NCBI GenBank assembly: GCA_005888095.1
Contig: VBKF01000150.1
Coordinates: 1-45,976, forward strand
Direction: 5' to 3'
DNA length: 45,976 bases
Source of the DNA: Deltaproteobacteria bacterium
Lineage (GTDB): Bacteria; Desulfobacterota; Binatia; DP-6
Shown here: one piece after another, positions 44,645 through 45,976 of the stretch
How positions within the stretch are numbered: position 1 is the first letter of the stretch
Layout: the number at the start of each line of letters is the position of its first letter
The notes under the pieces: model-generated
The model's database searches: none
What the model was told of the DNA's origin: nothing
The model's input: the letters and a program-made list of their open reading frames with translations, nothing else
Made by a program: the position numbers and the translations under genes

Positions 44645-45076
44645 CTACCCGCGGCTCGGCAGCGCCGCCGTGAAGCTGCCGCTCACGGCGACGTCGCCCT
44701 TCTGGTTGACGGCCTGCACCTCGCCGTCGATCCGCCGCTCGCCGTCGGCGTCGTACTTCCGCGTCACCTTCCCTGTCGACATGATGGTGTCGCCCGGCCA
44801 GACGCGCGTGGCGAAGCGGACCTTGAAGCGGCGGAGGTTCTCCGGCCCGACGAAGTCGGTCACGCAGCGGCCGACGAATGCGGCGGTCAGCATGCCGTGG
44901 CCGAACACGCTCGGCTGGCCGGCCATGTGGGCGAACTCCTCGTCGTGATGGATCGGGTTGAAGTCGCCGGAGGCGCCCGCATAGCGGACGAGATCCGTCC
45001 GGCTCAGGTTCTCGACCACGACGGGCGGCAGCTCGTCGCCCTCGTTCACGTCCTGGAAGAAGCGCGCCATGCTCAC
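44645..45076 (-). CDS. MaoC-family dehydratase (HadB-like)
   Basis: 143 residues, hot-dog fold. Catalytic Asp and His are in ASGDFNPIHHDEEFA (D38, H43), followed by HMAGQPSVFGHGML and FKVRFATRVWPGDTI, typical of R-specific enoyl-CoA hydratases and HadB-like subunits. The GTG overlaps the TGA of the upstream dehydratase gene (GTGA at 45073-45076); ATG at 45070 is also possible. Together they may make a two-subunit 3-hydroxyacyl-CoA dehydratase, as in mycobacterial HadAB. Substrate unknown; likely a CoA thioester of the same pathway as the SDR. Confidence 0.92.
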   Translation of the reverse strand: MSMARFFQDVNEGDELPPVVVENLSRTDLVRYAGASGDFNPIHHDEEFAHMAGQPSVFGHGMLTAAFVGRCVTDFVGPENLRRFKVRFATRVWPGDTIMSTGKVTRKYDADGERRIDGEVQAVNQKGDVAVSGSFTAALPSRG

Positions 45077-45612
45077 CCCTGCACGGCGCCCTCGGTCTGG
45101 ATGAGGGTGCTCCGGCTGTAGGCGGCCACCTCGCCGCGCTGGTTGGTGAACTCGGTCTCGGTGATGACGAAGAGCATCTTCCCGCCCCGCTTGCCCTCCT
45201 TCTCGAAGACGTCCTTGGTGCGCCCGCGGGCCGTGAGCACGTCGCCCGGGCGGATCGGCTTCAGGTACTCGAACTCCTGCTCGCCGTGCAGCAGCCGGCG
45301 GTAGTCGAGCTTGAGGCTCCGCGCGCCGCCCATGCCGCCCTCGATCCAGTGCGCGATGGTCATGAGGAAGGTGGGCGGCGCGAGCGCGGCGTCGCCGGCG
45401 TACGCGGGGTTCGCGTCCTTGATGGCGCGCGCGAACTCTCGGATCTTCCCGTACTCCACGCGCATCGTGATGGGCTCAGACCAATTGGATTCTGGGGGCC
45501 CGTGCGGTGCTCGCTCGCTTCGCTCGCTGCGCTCCTCCGATGCCCCCAGACCCCGCGCCGGGCTCGGCGAGGCCTCGCCCGGCTTCCCTTTGTCGGTCTT
45601 GAGCTCGTTCAT
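45073..45612 (-). CDS. FAS1/HadA-like dehydratase with repeat-derived N-terminal insert
   Basis: 179 residues. The conserved hot-dog domain starts at SEPITMRVEYGKIREFARAI, with PAYAGDAALAPPTFLMTIAH, LKLDYRRLLHGEQEFEYLKP and EFTNQRGEVAAYSRSTLIQT, as in HadA-like MaoC_dehydrat_N proteins. Between MNELKTDK and SEPIT an extra segment of roughly 36 residues (G-KPGEASPSPARGLG-ASEERSERSERAP-HGPPESNW) is encoded by palindromic DNA (45491-45583 and flanks). The insert keeps the frame and is low-complexity, so the enzyme core is intact. It overlaps the acyl-CoA dehydrogenase gene by four bases (ATGA). Confidence 0.85.
   Translation of the reverse strand: MNELKTDKGKPGEASPSPARGLGASEERSERSERAPHGPPESNWSEPITMRVEYGKIREFARAIKDANPAYAGDAALAPPTFLMTIAHWIEGGMGGARSLKLDYRRLLHGEQEFEYLKPIRPGDVLTARGRTKDVFEKEGKRGGKMLFVITETEFTNQRGEVAAYSRSTLIQTEGAVQG
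45491..45583. repeat. REP-like palindromic repeat inside a coding region
   Basis: TCTGGGGGC (45491-45499) and GCCCCCAGA (45542-45550) are exact complements that enclose an iterated CGCTCGCTTCGCTCGCTGCGC core (positions about 45509-45532). A second palindrome follows: GCCGGGC (45557-45563) with GCCCGGC (45577-45583) around GGCGAGGCCTCGCC. The whole stretch lies in frame in the dehydratase gene near its start. Confidence 0.7.
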
Positions 45613-45976
45613 AGGCCGATCAGCTGCGCGACGATCTCGCGGTTCCAGGTGGCGTCGCCGAAGGTCACCTCGGAGCTCTTCGCGCGCTTGAAGTAGATGT
45701 GCATGTCGTGCTCCCAGGTGAAGCCGATGCCGCCGTGGATCTGGATGCCCTCGCCGGCGGTGTGGCGGTAAGCGTCGGAGCAGTAGGCCTTGGCCATCGC
45801 GGCGGCGAGCGGCGCCTCGGGCACGTCGTTGGCGACCGCCCAGGCGGCGTAGTAGGTGGCCGACTTCGAGCTCTCGACCTCGACCAGCATGTTGGCGCAC
45901 TTGTGCTGGATGGCCTGGAAGCTGCCGATCGGGCGGCCGAACTGCTCGCGGACCTTGGCGTAGTCGACGCTCATCT
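45609..45976 (-). CDS. Acyl-CoA dehydrogenase, C-terminal part (cut by window edge)
   Basis: At least 121 residues of the C-terminal helical domain; the gene begins beyond the right edge. YAKVREQFGRPIGSFQAIQH is the hallmark 'QFG.PI..FQ..Q' stretch, SDAYRHTAGEGIQIHGGIGFT holds the QIHGGIGFTWEHDMHIYFKR flavin/dimer motif, and it ends with FGDATWNREIVAQLIGL. FAD enzyme of beta-oxidation type. It overlaps the dehydratase gene by four bases (ATGA), so it leads the catabolic run that continues to 43888. No substrate chain-length can be told from this part. Confidence 0.92.
   Translation of the reverse strand, partial: MSVDYAKVREQFGRPIGSFQAIQHKCANMLVEVESSKSATYYAAWAVANDVPEAPLAAAMAKAYCSDAYRHTAGEGIQIHGGIGFTWEHDMHIYFKRAKSSEVTFGDATWNREIVAQLIGL

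Overview
The window is about 46 kb of very GC-rich bacterial chromosome with genes packed on both strands, many overlapping by 1-4 bases. Several traits point to a deep 'deltaproteobacterial' lineage such as Candidatus Binatia. These are a secreted protein with a Cys-rich head, a poly-threonine linker and a copper-monooxygenase tail; a DUF4124 protein; Mla-type lipid transport; Box-type benzoate genes; and many flavin and acyl-CoA enzymes. This placement is inferred from protein style, with no 16S rRNA to confirm it. There is no phage, plasmid or CRISPR array. The only mobile component is a REP-associated (Y1) transposase, plus palindromic repeats.

Layout. 1-4 kb: a metal-efflux outer-membrane factor and adaptor (the RND pump would lie beyond the left edge), and three small secreted proteins. 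4-9.2 kb: sterol-desaturase-like membrane protein, methyltransferase, coiled-coil protein, small Cys protein, cupin lipoprotein, a truncated kinase-like protein and a TolB-like propeller. 9.3-10.9 kb: GT39-type glycosyltransferase. 10.9-21.1 kb: a tight minus-strand run of eight genes (serine hydrolase, LLM flavin oxidoreductase, BoxC, BoxB, benzoate-CoA ligase, hybrid histidine kinase, response regulator, nitronate-monooxygenase-like flavoprotein). This reads as an aerobic benzoyl-CoA operon with its own two-component system. 21.2-25.3 kb: tRNA-Arg(TCG), secreted and membrane proteins, and a divergent NarL-type kinase and receiver pair. 25.3-27.4 kb: SplB-like radical SAM protein with an unusual cysteine spacing, and a PIN-toxin locus with an unfamiliar partner.

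27.4-31.4 kb: acetyl-CoA synthetase, cysteinyl-tRNA synthetase and a DUF4124 protein. 31.4-35.5 kb: a three-gene alpha-glucan/trehalose operon (GH57, DUF5752, TreT-like). 36.0-40.2 kb: a 309-bp composite palindrome, then an unknown protein with repeated 'LWP' motifs overlapping an mlaE-mlaF-mlaD set. 40.3-42.0 kb: a secreted protein combining a cytochrome-c-like motif with a copper monooxygenase. 42.0-43.8 kb: DoxX, a Spy-like protein and the REP transposase. 43.9-46.0 kb: a BadH-like SDR, two MaoC/FAS1-like dehydratases (one with a palindromic repeat inside its reading frame) and the C-terminus of an acyl-CoA dehydrogenase cut by the right edge.

Two themes stand out. One is acyl-CoA and aromatic catabolism (box operon, BadH-like SDR, acyl-CoA dehydrogenase, dehydratases, Acs). 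The other is envelope biology (efflux, Mla, secreted copper enzyme). Palindromic repeats appear to have changed two proteins: one seems to have gained its N-terminus from a repeat, the other an in-frame insert. The least explained parts are the PIN locus, the LWP protein coupled to Mla, and the signalling genes inside the box operon.
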